NCBI GenBank assembly: GCA_027186245.1
Contig: CP114483.1
Coordinates: 1,808,001 to 1,872,000 of the forward strand
DNA from: Coriaria nepalensis
Lineage: Eukaryota; Streptophyta; Magnoliopsida; Cucurbitales; Coriariaceae
Direction: 5' to 3'
Length of the DNA stretch: 64,000 nucleotides
The notes beneath the pieces are model-generated. The model had not been told where the DNA came from. It searched no databases and worked only from the letters and a program-made list of their open reading frames with translations. Shown here piece after piece: positions 23,628-35,296 of the stretch. The first letter of the stretch is position 1. Every line of letters begins with the position of its first letter. Both the position numbers and the translations under genes were made by a program.

Positions 23628-24134
23628 GGCTGCATTCTCTGTTCAGAGATTTTTGCTTATCTGTGTTTGTTCATTATTGAATGCTTGAATTATCTCGTTG
23701 TAGGAACAAAAGAGTGATTGCTTTAAATTTTAGTTCAAGGTGGGGGAGGCAGTACGAGACTTGATGCGACGCGTTTGACAATCGCCTAACTTGACCCCAC
23801 GTAAGAAACGTGCAGGAAAGATCTCGGCCTTTGAATTGATCTCTGCATCGTTTTTAGTTGTTGAGATTGAAGTGATCAAGGAGTCATAGACTCATAGTAA
23901 GAAACAAAATATAGATGGGGTCGGAATTTTGAACGCACGGTGACGGGAGTAAATGGTATGATCAATCAAGAACCGACAGGGAATGGACGCCGCCGTTTTA
24001 GACAAAAGAGATGGGGCGAAACTTGGATTGTTCTTAGCCTCTGCATCCTAATTACTATCTAGTATATTTTCAACACATCAAATGATGCATGCATTTGCCA
24101 CTAACTTCATTGCTCATATACAAACCAAAAAAAC

Positions 24135-24217
24135 AAAACAAAACAACAAAAAAAAAGGAAAAAAAAAAAAGAAAAAGAAAAGAAAAGAAAAGAAAAGAAA
24201 AGAAAAGAAAAGAAAAA
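24135..24217. repeat. A-rich tract with (AGAAA)n microsatellite
   Basis: A run of A with occasional C or G is followed from about 24171 to 24216 by nine or so tandem AGAAA units. Confidence 0.9.
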
Positions 24218-24810
24218 AGAAGTGAGAGAAACGGCGAATTGCAGTTCTGCATCGTGGAAGCTTCCATGTATATGGACCACCCATCACCATGTGGTTGATG
24301 TTAAAGTATATATTGAATTGCGGTTAACTGCTATTATTATGGGACTATAATTTATGCACCGATCTTCAAAGATCGGACGTGGAGTCGGATTGGAATGGTT
24401 AAGAGTCTTCATCTTAAATCTGTGAGGTAAAATATTTGAGGTATAAAGTTAGATTTTAGTAAAGTATATCGATCTTAATAATCTTTTAGTCATTTGAATG
24501 TTATGAAAATTAATGATATTAATTGTAAGTAATTGTAAGTAATTGAAAGTCAGCGAAAATTAAACGGTATTAAAAGTTATTAATAATTTTTATTATTGTG
24601 ATTGATACAAACATTATAAATATGTCTCAATAGATGAGAAAAAAATTTATTATCACATTATATCTAAAGTTTTCTAAAAAATTTATTCTCTTCCTTTTTA
24701 ACTTGATCATCGAAGTAGTATCGTTAAAAATAACCCCCGGCGGTATTATTTGTTGCAGGTGTTAACTGGGTTGGTATATTATTGAGGCTCGAGCAAAGAT
24801 TTTTTGTATC

Positions 24811-27800
24811 AACAATTTGGCGTCATCTGTAGTAAGACAAAAGTCTTGTTCAATCAACATTGAAAAACATAACTAATGGATAACAATGGAGAACATGGTA
24901 GCAATCAACCTCAGTAAATTGATGGAACAATACTAGCAATCAACCTCAATATATTGATAGAGAGAATGCTGGCAATCAACCTCGATAGGTTGACAGAGAA
25001 AATATTGGCAATTAACTTCAACATGTCCTCTCGGTGGCGGCCAGAAACCAAAGGTGGAAAGTGTGAGCCACAAAGTAGCTCGAATCTCTAGCATCATTGA
25101 TAGTCATCCATAACCACCTCGGGATTTTCGGAGTCAAATACGGGCTGAGTTCAAGGCAGCCCCTACCCCAAATTCTAGGGTGTTAGGAATAAGCGAGCAA
25201 AGAGATGAGGGAGTCAAGTTTAATGGGAATGAGCTGATAGATCTCACTCCTGACAAAAGGCTTAAGGAAAAGCTGGAAAAGGATAACGCCAAAGAAGTTG
25301 AGGTGGAGAAAAGGATAAAGGAACTCACCTCACGAAAAAATAGGGAAGTTGTCTCATTCTTCGTAAACATAAACAACCCTTTCACCAAAAGGATACTAGA
25401 AGCTTAGATTCCCAAGAAATTCATAGTGCCCCAGATTCCACAGTATGACGGATTGAAGGACCTTAGGGACCATATTGAAGCATATATAGCTTCAATGCAT
25501 CTAAGTGGGATGTCTGAGGCGGTAGTTTGTTAGGCTTTCCAAATCACACTAGTAGGGTTATGGACTAGTATAGGGGACTGACCTAGGATTGGTAAATTCC
25601 TTTGTTAAATTAAAATCCTTATTTATAACTAACTTTTTAGGGGCAACCAAGACGAAACTACTACTCATAAGCCCGAACGCCGTCAAGTAAAGGTTGGGTG
25701 AGATTTGTTGAACTTCATCGAGAGGTTCAATCGAGTAGCACATATAGTGGATAGGCCAATGGATCAAGGCGTTATGCACGCCTTCCTTATGGAAATTGCT
25801 CAAAAGATCAGAGTAGCAGATAAAGTCTATGAGACACAATTGAAAGCCATAAGGGGGATCACTCGGACTTCAGACTCACCTTAGAAGTTGAAGAAAGAGG
25901 ACAAACCGAGAGAAGAGCCAAAGGATTAAAAGAAGAAAAAGAGCCTTGAAAAGGAACTAAAATGCTTTATGGAAAGATTGACACCCCTAACCACAAATGC
26001 TAAGGTAATTTACTCGAAGTATAAAGAGCAAATTATATTCAAGAAGCTGCCTCTTCTTCAAGGAAATAAAAAATTCCATAGACAAATCGATGTACTATCG
26101 AATGCATAGAGACATAGGGCACTGAACGTTAACTAGTACTAGCTAAAGAATGCGATTGAAGAACGGATATAAATGGAGAACTACAGGAATTCGTGGATAG
26201 GAAGGCAGATTGCTTGAAGAAGAGTCGAACTGATTCAGGTAGGTCGGATGATGAAGCGGGACTAGGTCACACCAAAGAAATCCACTTCATCATCAGAGGT
26301 CCAAAAAGGGGAAACTAAAAAACTAAAAAAGATGTTGAGTTCAAATTGCCCGCTCTAAAGTGCACACTATCCAATTAACCTTAGCTGTTCAACACATCCA
26401 TAGTGTTTCATTTGGAAAAAAAGATGAGGAGGGGATCTTATTCCCCGACAACGACACTTTGGTCATAACAGCGAACATCACAATGCTGAAGGTCCACAAG
26501 ATATTGGTGGACATTAGAAGTTCGGTAGATGTCATTACCAGCACATTATTCTGTAAAATAAGGATCAAATATGCTTCGTTAAGATCGATCTACACTCCTC
26601 TGATAGGATTTTTGGGAGCTGAGGTAATACTTGAAAGAGCCTTCACGTTATGACCTTAGGTGAAGAGTCTCGGTAGATCACGGTCATAGTAAATTTTGTT
26701 ATTATTGACATTCCTTTTGAGCAGTATGAGAGTGTTAGTGTCTACCAAACACCTCACCATAAAGTTCCCAACTCCAGTTGTCATTGGCATCATCAGAGGA
26801 TGTTAAAATAGAGCAAGGGAGTGTTACGTCATGTCCCTCAAATGAAAGAGGCGGTAAGTGTGAATGTGATATTAGAAAGCTATACAACTCAACCCTCTTT
26901 AGCCGAGTCATTTAGAGATATCAAAGTAGGAAATGGAGGATGTGCGTTGACTTTACATAGCTGAATAAGGCATGTCTGAAAGACAACTTTCCTCTTCCCA
27001 ACATTGATTAGTTAGTCAATTCCACATCAAGTCATTAACTATTCAGCTTCATGGACTCTTACTCGAGCTACAACCAAGTGAAGATGTGGGGCCCTGATTA
27101 GGAAAAAAAATTTCTTTATAACAGACAAAGGTCTATATTGTTGCTAAGTCATGTCATTTGGCCTCAATAATGCCAGAGCAACATTCCAGAGGCTAGTAAA
27201 TGAAATGTTTAAAGATCAAATTGGCAAGATAATGAAAGTTTACGTTAACGACATATTTGTAAAAAGCAAGCAAAAGAAAGAGCATGCAAACCACTTGAGA
27301 AATGCCTTTGCGATAATGAGGTCTTATGGTATGAAGCTAGCCCAGTGAAAAGCGTATTCAAAGTTTCATCTGAGAAATTCTTAGGTATATAGTGCACAAT
27401 AAAGGAATTGATGCGAACCCATGAGAAGTTTAAGCTATCCTAGACTTGAAAATTATGAAGATGAAGAAGGAGCTTTAGGGCTAATAGGAAGAGTGGCAAC
27501 GTTGAATAGGTTCTTGAGTAGATCAACCGATCGGTATTTGCCTTTCTTCAAAGCTCCGAAAGGGGCAGAAAGCAAAAGATGGGATGAAGACTGCGAAAAA
27601 AATGTTTGAAGAGCTGAAAAAGTATTTAGTTAGCATCCCTTGACTAGCCAAACCAGTTATAGATGATGTTCTCATCATATACTTAACAATTTCAGATGTA
27701 GCAGTCAGTTCGGTTCTTTTAAAGAAAAAGGATAGGAAGCATATTCTTATATATCATGTACTTCGGCCTTCATCCTGCTAGCAATAGTCCGGAAGCTCCG

Positions 27801-28190
27801 ACCTTACTTTTAGGCTCATCAAGTAGAGGTTCAGACCAACATGCCTTTAAGACAGATTCTTCATAACTAATATATGTTAGGAGATTGCTGAAGTGGTTAG
27901 TGGAACTGGGTGAGTTTGACATTCCCCAAATTTCAATCAAGGCTTAAATCTTAGCTAATTTTATCAATGAATTCATGCCAACCAAGCCAAAGAAAGGCAA
28001 TGAGGCCAAAGTAAAAGGTAATTTATTAGCTTCAGTTTCTTCTAGCTTAATGAAGCCATTTTGGACATTATATGTAAATTGAGCTATAAACAAAGAGGGC
28101 AGCAGAGCATGAGTGATTCTTGTGTCCCCAAACGGAAAGAAGTACTAACAAGGCATCAAGTTTGATTTTATCGTAACAAACTAATAAGGC
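24811..28190 (+). mobile_element. Ty3/gypsy retrotransposon remnant, heavily mutated
   Basis: Sequence at 24811-24832 resembles the segment after the 5' LTR of plant gypsy elements (AATTTGGCG then ATCTGTAG). Gag follows at 25180-25900, with FTKRILEA, PQYDGLKDLRDHIEAY, LLNFIERFN and DRPMDQGV. Protease is at about 26360-26660, with the triad region reading VDIRSS where a DxGSS motif is expected. Reverse transcriptase is at about 26900-27440 with MSFGLNNARATFQRLVN and VYVNDIFVKS. The fingers/connection and RNase H remains reach about 28190 (LYVN, EGSRA). Stops and frameshifts occur throughout, and the catalytic YVDD is YVND. LTR limits could not be set: sequence from about 24350 may be the 5' LTR, and no matching 3' copy was found. 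Confidence 0.85.
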
Positions 28191-30046
28191 TAAAAATATT
28201 ATTGAATAAAAGAGTTTTGGGAATTAAATACAAAGGAAGAATAAATAATATAGCATGAAAGGAACCACAAGCTAAGGAACTTCTCCAACGGAAGTTTAAA
28301 ATGTCATCTTGACAAGATGTGAATGAGATTTAGTAACACGATTGACTTTAGTGCAAGTGAGAGATTGAAAGTAATATGGTCGTCAAGCCAATCGGGTGTG
28401 ACCTGATCGGGTCATTTACTAATAAGAGTCAATCTTAATTTGTATAAATCATCGATATAATTAAATACATATCACTTAATTAGAGTATATCATATTCTAT
28501 CTTGCTGTTATTATATTAGAAATAGCAATTTGCATGCATCATTGTGTGTTTGTATACTTGACAAAATCTCGGGTCTTAGACATACATTTGGATTCATGAT
28601 GATGATTATGATATATGAGATTCAAGATGGTAAAAGTATAAGATACAAACTGTTTATAGTCATAAGATTGTCATGATGGGATAATAACAATACATAGAGA
28701 CTATTATATGCGCTATCATATTCGAAAGAAGAATGATTATCTCATATTCATCAGTATCAGATGATACCGGGATATGCATGTAAGTAATCAGTAAAGACTA
28801 ATTACTGAATGTGGTCACTTGACAAAATCTCATTGGTGATAGTATTTATTATTAGTGAGTTTTGTTAGTGGCTATGGTGATCCTCATACTTGAGATTATC
28901 ATGGTATTGGCATACTAGATATCATGTTTTGATGTTAGTCTTATGTGACCCTCGCCAAAGGCCACCAAAAGAGAAATCTATTAGGCATGTGTTTGAATAC
29001 ATATAATCTGTAGGGTGATAAGATGAGATACATCACCTTTATACTAAAAGATATAGCTTATGCAATGAAGAAAAACTTTGCGCAAAGATAGTATAAAAAG
29101 AGTTTTCTATAAGTCCATTATTTATATTGCATAAGCATATATAACATTCATAAAGAAAATAAGTTATGATTTAACAGTTAAATCATACCTTAGGATTTTA
29201 TGAAATCATTAATAAATAGAAGGTTCGATCTTATATAGCAATAGTCATCTATAGTTCTTAATGAGTTGTCTCACACTTCTCATTACACGGGTGACTCATA
29301 CATCCTACTATAAGTCGATGTGGGTCTGATGGTTTGAGTTAATAATGATCATATTAATTATTTGACTTGAAAATGTGTTCAAAGTCAAATGGTTTCATTT
29401 AGTTGAATGGATAAAACCCACAAGTATTTATGAGACCTATCTACCGATATAATATAGAATATATATGGTGACACACATAAAGGTTGACTTGATCACTATT
29501 GAATTCAAACTTGAAAGAATTTTGATTGTTCAATTATGAATTTAATTTAAGAGTTAAATCATTAATTAGTTTAATTTATTAAATTTAAATCATATTTGCA
29601 CTACTAACATATATTTAAAGTGTGATTTGAATTTAATTTGAAATTAAATAATTAATTAGATAAATATTTATTTGACAAGATAAATTTATTAAATATATAT
29701 TTAATGAAATTATTATCAATAAATATTTTTCGGATAAAAAAAAATCAATTAAATATTAAAGTGTTAATATGACTAATTGGATTATTAAAGTCTCCTATTT
29801 AAGGGACATAAATCTCTAAGATTTTCGGAAGAATTGATTATTAAGTATATTCTTCATCTAATTTTATAATTTCTAATTTAATTAGTAGATTAAAAAACTT
29901 TAATATATCATGTGTTTCTGAATATATGACACGTATTACATCATAATTATGATCTTGATAGCATTTATTTAGTCTAGGTATCATAAGTCTATTTTTTGAA
30001 AATAAATTCCACCTTATAATGCCACAAAGGACCGGCAACTTAAATC
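28191..30046. other. AT-rich non-coding region
   Basis: No exon or protein family recognised on either strand. It may include the unrecognised 3' end of the gypsy remnant or a non-coding element, but no terminal repeats were found. Confidence 0.5.
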
Positions 30047-30172
30047 TAATTCTTTACAAAAGACCAAATTAAGGTAGCTATAAAAGCTTTGCCATCAAAA
30101 GTCCTCGAGAAGGGGTCGGTATCGATGATTCGCCATCTCGCTCTCAGTATATACAGCTCAACCCCCAACCAA
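30047..30172 (-). repeat. Orphan copy of the 3' end of the DUF668 gene
   Basis: This segment aligns with 30573-30697, the last coding codons and 3' flank of the DUF3475/DUF668 gene. Shared strings include ACAAAAGACC, AGCTATAAAA, AAGTCCTC, GGGGTCGGT, TCGATGAT and TATATACAGCTCAACCC, with several small indels between them. The rest of the gene is absent on this side. It is the stub of an old tandem duplicate. Confidence 0.85.
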
Positions 30173-30610
30173 CACTTTCGACTTTTGAGTGGTTGAGACT
30201 TGAGATTGAAGTAAACATGGAGTCATGGTAAGAAGTAAACCAACACCTTATGCATGAATGGACATAACTACATACGCATTCTTTTAACCAAATGATCCTG
30301 TTAATCACAACTTATTACAATGTCTTTAGCTTTGACCATTTCAGATTGATTCATTAGGTCACGTACACGCCATGATGATACAAGTTTAACAATGTCTTCT
30401 TCTAAACACTGAAATATGCAGCTTAGCAATGAAGAACAAATAGCCAAAAAACCGATTTCCATTGCCATCTACTGCCAAAAGCTCTTTCTTTTCCTCTCCA
30501 TCTCTACAATCAATTGAAAATGATTTGGTAAATATACTTCAAACATCATCCAATTCTATACACTGGTTTCTAGTACTGTACAAAAGACCCTAAGCTAGCT
30601 ATAAAAATCT

Positions 30611-32131
30611 TTACCACAAGTCCTCCAGAACTACAAGGGGTCGGTCTCGATGATCCTCCTCCATCTCGCACTCGTATATACAGCTCAACCCAATCAACAC
30701 TTGTACAATGGCCGCCTCCGTCTTCTCCATATCGGAGTAATGCAGCGTCTGCAACAACAACGCCGTGGGCCTTGCGTCAAACTTCTGCCGCTCAAGAGTC
30801 TTCTCCGTTTGCCACCTCACCGTGTCGTGAGCCACTGGTCCCAACCACCTCATTATTTCTTTCAACGCTGTTCTCCATCCATCCGCCAGCGATTTCAAAT
30901 CGTCGCTCCGCCATTCCTCCTCTTCTGCTCTTTTCGTCAAGTGTCTTCTCAGCTTCGCCTTGACCATCGATCTTATATTTTCCGGTAGCATATCGTACAG
31001 TGTCTCACGCGCCTCTGTACCTATTTCCACAGGCACGTGTAAACACCTCTCTAAGAGGAGTATCACGTTCGCGTATCGCAGAGACAGTCCAGAACCACCA
31101 ACAGTTCCAGCTGGTGCCAATCTGTACACTCTGTTATTTTTCCCCATCACCCAGCCAACTTCCTCGCTCCCTGTGCAGAATCCCACGTCGTCTGGAATCC
31201 GATTCGGTAAGCCGGTCGAGAACCGCACTATCTCCTTCTTGATAGCCTTGGGTATCGGACCCGATTTCGAAATTAGTTTCTGCGATTTCTCTGGGTGGTC
31301 AAAAATGCAGGCGCCAATCCGGTTCCAAAGAAGAAAATTGGTGATTTCGGATTGGACGGTCCGAAAAACAGGTTGGCGATTCGGAGGTTGACATGAAACG
31401 GAAGGTCCGAAAAGGGTGCAGAGACGGGCGTAAATGATGCAAACCAGTCGGGCCATTAATCCGACGCTTTTGTCGAGGGTCTGGCCCCACAACGATGTCT
31501 CTATCAAATATCTCACCCGCTTTCTCTGCCCATCGATTTTCTCCCTGAAAAACTCGAAGTTAGGCTCCGGCCATTGTTTCGGAATGAAATCCTTCCTCCA
31601 GATCCCGTTAATCTTCTGCTCAGCGGCTTCCATTTCCTTCAAAGTATCTATCGCAGCATACAACTGCGAAGTTGCCCATATGAATTTCTCCATTTTGTCG
31701 ATCAATTTCGTAATGTCTCTAGAGTCGAATTCCAGCTTGCCGACTCCAATATTTCCGAGCTTCATATCAGCATAAACACGATTGAATCGCTTCAAACCGA
31801 AATCGCAGCATTTTTTGCCCATGCGAGAGACGGTGCTAGCGGCGTGGTTGAGATCCTCTAGTCTCTCCGCACAGGCGAGGTTGAGGAGGAACTTCTCGTC
31901 CTTGGAATTCAAGTACATTACGCCTTCGGACTTGATTTTGTGACGGAGGCGGAAGATCTCGTCGTCGGCGAGAGATTTGTAGAGAGACACGAGGCGCGAC
32001 ATGGTCTTGGCGGACTCGAAAGCAAGGATCCCGAGAGTAGGAGGAAGAGGAGATTTGGATTTGTCCGTGAAGAAAATGTTGCGGGTACGTATACGGGTCG
32101 TGGTCTTGTTTTCCCCAGAAAGCCAAGGCAT
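30611..32131 (-). CDS. DUF3475/DUF668 protein (PSK-simulator-like family)
   Basis: An intronless gene of 506 residues. The N-terminal third carries the DUF3475 block LGILAFESAKTMSRLVSLYKSL, and the second domain, DUF668, begins at SGLSLRYANVILLLERCL (about residue 345) and runs through DMLPENIRSMVKAKLR. Plant proteins with this pair (PSI family) affect growth and hormone responses; the biochemical activity is unknown. Here the usual long N- and C-terminal extensions of the large PSI members are absent, so it belongs to the shorter subgroup. The reading frame is intact, with TAG or equivalent at 30611-30613. A fragment of its 3' end is duplicated 0.5 kb downstream (30047-30172). The name is by domain only. 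Confidence 0.88.
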   Translation of the reverse strand: MPWLSGENKTTTRIRTRNIFFTDKSKSPLPPTLGILAFESAKTMSRLVSLYKSLADDEIFRLRHKIKSEGVMYLNSKDEKFLLNLACAERLEDLNHAASTVSRMGKKCCDFGLKRFNRVYADMKLGNIGVGKLEFDSRDITKLIDKMEKFIWATSQLYAAIDTLKEMEAAEQKINGIWRKDFIPKQWPEPNFEFFREKIDGQRKRVRYLIETSLWGQTLDKSVGLMARLVCIIYARLCTLFGPSVSCQPPNRQPVFRTVQSEITNFLLWNRIGACIFDHPEKSQKLISKSGPIPKAIKKEIVRFSTGLPNRIPDDVGFCTGSEEVGWVMGKNNRVYRLAPAGTVGGSGLSLRYANVILLLERCLHVPVEIGTEARETLYDMLPENIRSMVKAKLRRHLTKRAEEEEWRSDDLKSLADGWRTALKEIMRWLGPVAHDTVRWQTEKTLERQKFDARPTALLLQTLHYSDMEKTEAAIVQVLIGLSCIYECEMEEDHRDRPLVVLEDLW

Positions 32132-32612
32132 GGTGGCGATTCGTAACGAACATGCAAGCCGCCCTAAGCCGTCACTGCCATCAAGTTATCGCCTTTTGCT
32201 CTAGTTTTAGGATAAATTAAGTTTTGTAATTGAAAGAGAAAAAAAAGGGAGGGAGGAGAAAAAAGTTGTGTACGTAATTTGTTGCTGCATATAGATATAT
32301 ATGGAGGTTAAAAAAGGGGTGGAGGGGAGGGAATTGAATACCATTTGAACCGTTAAGATTAGAGAGCCAAAAATGGATAAACAGGCAGAATAACGAAGCC
32401 CAGAAATGTAGAAGAAACCAAAATAGCAAAGGAAGAAAGACAGACCAGACAACACCCGAAGAAACAAAATGAAACAGTCCAGAAGCCATAAATGTGTGTC
32501 TTCTAGATAATGGCTTGAATTGATACAATTTTATATATATATATATTTTTTTTTGCCAAAGCTTGAATTGATACAATTAAGGCAACGAGTTGGACAAAAA
32601 CTGCGTCGTCTT

Positions 32613-34297
32613 CTACGGAGGAGTCACAGTTTCAAAGCGATTGCAACCTCTGATTTCGACATGAACGGCGCTGCCAGTTCCATCTGTTCCATTCATCACC
32701 TCACAGCACTGCCTACGTGGTGCCTGCTTGATAAACAGTATCCCAATTATGTACTTAGTCCGTTATACAGAGGTAAATCTACAGTCAAGCTGTCTCAAAA
32801 CATTTTCCTTACCTTGGTCCACACGACAGGATTGAGTATGGAAGCTGACACGTTGAAATATTGGACAGTCGACGCTGACTGATAGTCATCCCCACTACAT
32901 TCCTTCTCCCACACGTCTGTGTACTTCTTATAACTCGTCAACGTGGACCCTTGATCCAATCCGGCCCTCTGATCCACACGATCCAAAAAGTACAGTACAG
33001 GCTTATCACATGGATCTGGGCCCACGGTTTTACTATCAAATGTGAAGGGCCCGTCGCTATAACTCTTCCACGTCTGAAAAGTCTGAAAAACAGTATCCAT
33101 TTGCTTCGCCGTCACAAACGACGGATGCAACTGTATGGAGTAGCCCCAAGCTACCGACACCGTCCAGTTACGGCTCAAATCGTAGCAGAAACTATGCTGC
33201 AGGGTTCGACCCGGATCCGTTCTGTAGGCGCTGATCAACGCCCTCAGCGAGTCCACTTGGTTCATGCTCGGGAAAATAGGCGGCAAGTAATCCACATGGT
33301 GGAGGGATACCAGCTGCGCAATTGGGTGCGCTGCCAGAAAACCGTAAGCGCTTCCCTGTATGTCAGCCTGCAATTATTTCCATTAAATTTCCACAGATGA
33401 TCATACGAAATTGTTTTAGTTAAATCCATTTACCTGATGGAATCCAAGCTCCACGGTGAGAGGCACGCCGATCTCACTCATGCAAGCTTGAACTTTCTGA
33501 TCGCCGCCGTAGAGACTAGCGTAACGATCAAGGCAGCCATCCAAGACTCTGACGAGCTCCGCCGCCAGGGGATAACTAATAGCATAACCACCGCCGCCAT
33601 ATGCCACCTTATACGAGTGTATCACATCTTGCTCCACACTCTCAGAATTATCTCCGATATAATACATCTGAGTATGATCATATTTAGCCAACACGTTCAC
33701 TAAATTCTCAGTGAAAAAAACCGTATCGTCGTCTCCCATTACAAACCACCTCACTTGATCCAATCCTAATTGGAAGCTCTCCTCTACAATCCTGGCCAAC
33801 CGAATCGCGGATCTGGAACCGTACCAGCACGTGTAGTTGAACCTTGAGGTGTCCTCCGATACCTTATAAGGTGGCCACGTGTCAGGCCAGGTAGTGTTGG
33901 GTTTTTCGTCGAGCCAGACGAACCCGCGAGTGACGTTAGGCTTCCACCAAAGATCGATGTATTTTTGGCGTTTTGTCCACGTCTTGGTGGAGCCGGCGAT
34001 GCCGAATAGTATGTGAGAAATGTTTGTTGTGACGGAAACTTCACCGTTGGCGATATTATTGTGGGTCGTAGTTTGGAATTTGGGATGGCAATCGGAGCAG
34101 ATGAGGGATTGATTGAAGGAAGAGAAGTAGAAGAGAAGAGAGAGGGAAGCGAGTAAGCATAGTACAAAAGCTGCCTTCAGTACGAGGGTGTGCTGGAAAA
34201 TTAATGGCTTCCAGGATTCGCGGGAGTAAGGGCCCTGTTCCCTCTGTTTCTCCTCGTCTTCCATGAGGATGACTGGTCTAGGAGGAAAGGAATTCAT
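32613..34297 (-). CDS. DUF604 fringe-like glycosyltransferase (GT31-related)
   Basis: Three exons, 33434-34297, 32813-33367 and 32613-32723, join in frame with GT-AG introns to 509 residues. It is a type II Golgi protein: a cytosolic N-terminus, a membrane anchor at about 39-58, then a lumenal domain with HILFGIAGS, the metal-binding DDD at 189-191 in WFVMGDDDTVFF, and GGGGYAISYPLA. Exon 2 has the QGSAYGFLAAHP and DLSRNWTVSVAWGYS blocks typical of DUF604. Exon 3 adds APRRQCCEV and a short tail to the TAG at 32613-32615. The acceptor substrate of plant DUF604 proteins is not known. A likely Arabidopsis relative at the matching position is At2g37730. No lesion is visible. Confidence 0.9.
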
Positions 34298-34804
34298 GGG
34301 GGAGGGAAAATGAGACGTTTAAGAAGATACAGAGGAGGTTGGAAATTCTTATTTTATTCAGACTCCAAGTCGTTATAGTTGTCGGGTGAAAACGACAACA
34401 AAAGCAACAGACGAGAGACGGTAGAGGCTTTACATATTGGGCTTCGTGTCGTTGCACCACTAACGTTGGGCCATAATATATGAGACAGGTGCAGAATCTG
34501 GCCTTCTTGTGATTAAAATTTCGTCAAGGGAATTGCTCTTGAGACGGGGAAGATTTAAGATAATTTTAACCATCGTTCCGACTGAGATATATCCTTTTCA
34601 GATCAATGAAACTAAAGTCTGCAGTTAGCCGCTGTAAGATATCGAAGTACCGAAAAGAAAAACCGCATGTGATCATGTAGAGAAAACCAATTGCTCCACT
34701 TTAACAGCTCAACAGTTAACCATCATCATAATTAAGCTAAAGCAGAACAAACATATAGCAAGTAATTAGAAAATCAAATTTCGCGAGATCAATCAATCGA
34801 TGGA

Positions 34805-35296
34805 TCAAAAGAACTCTCGGGTATTCAAACTAGTCGATGCCGTCGTCTCCTTCCTCTCGGGTCCTAATCGGAGCTCAAGGTCCAACTCACCCTCAATCGA
34901 TACGATCTTCTTTCCTTGACCGGTTATGCTCTGGCTTGGCTGCGTCACATCCAGCAAGGGGAGGTGAAGATGTTGATCATCATGACTAATTTTGTTCTCT
35001 TCAATATATTCTGACTGAAACTTTTTCTCTTCCAAGATACCGGGAGGGTTATGATCATCTGATAAACTCTTAGTAGTACCGATCATATCGGAAAAGACTA
35101 ATAGGTTGTCTTCGGAAACGGACTGTTTAAGTTTGGCCCTGTCTCGTCTATGAATGTTCATATGACCCCCTAGTGCCTGAGCATTTGAGAAGCCTCTCTT
35201 ACAGAAGTTACATATATAACACCAATTAGCTGGTTGGCTAGATCCACCATTGTCGTCTACGTCGGAGTTAGAGGGATTATTCGTTGTCTGATCCAT
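34805..35296 (-). CDS. Single C2H2 (QALGGH) zinc-finger repressor, TAC1/SUPERMAN group
   Basis: An intronless 163-residue protein. One plant-type zinc finger lies at residues 28-50, with Cys 29, Cys 32, His 45 and His 49 and the [19 protein letters not shown] core. The C-terminus carries an EAR repression motif (LDLELRLG) shortly before the stop. This finger-plus-EAR layout defines small transcriptional repressors of the SUPERMAN/RABBIT EARS/TAC1 group, which control organ boundaries, growth or telomerase. It is 3.1 kb from a second gene of the same group on the same strand (38398-39258), and both are probably an old tandem pair. Which member it is cannot be fixed. Confidence 0.9.
   Translation of the reverse strand: MDQTTNNPSNSDVDDNGGSSQPANWCYICNFCKRGFSNAQALGGHMNIHRRDRAKLKQSVSEDNLLVFSDMIGTTKSLSDDHNPPGILEEKKFQSEYIEENKISHDDQHLHLPLLDVTQPSQSITGQGKKIVSIEGELDLELRLGPERKETTASTSLNTREFF

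Noticed and set aside
24070..24298. Lys/Arg/Glu-rich and Phe/Ser-rich frames on both strands
   Set aside because: Both are translations of the (AGAAA)n microsatellite.
23855..30235. Short similarity between 23855-23905 and 30188-30235 (GAGATTGAAGT, GGAGTCAT, GTAAGAA)
   Set aside because: Only about 25 scattered matches with gaps in AT-rich DNA; not strong enough to call a duplication.
30650..32204. Several plus-strand frames of 60-140 codons
   Set aside because: All are antisense to the intact DUF3475/DUF668 gene and show no family features.
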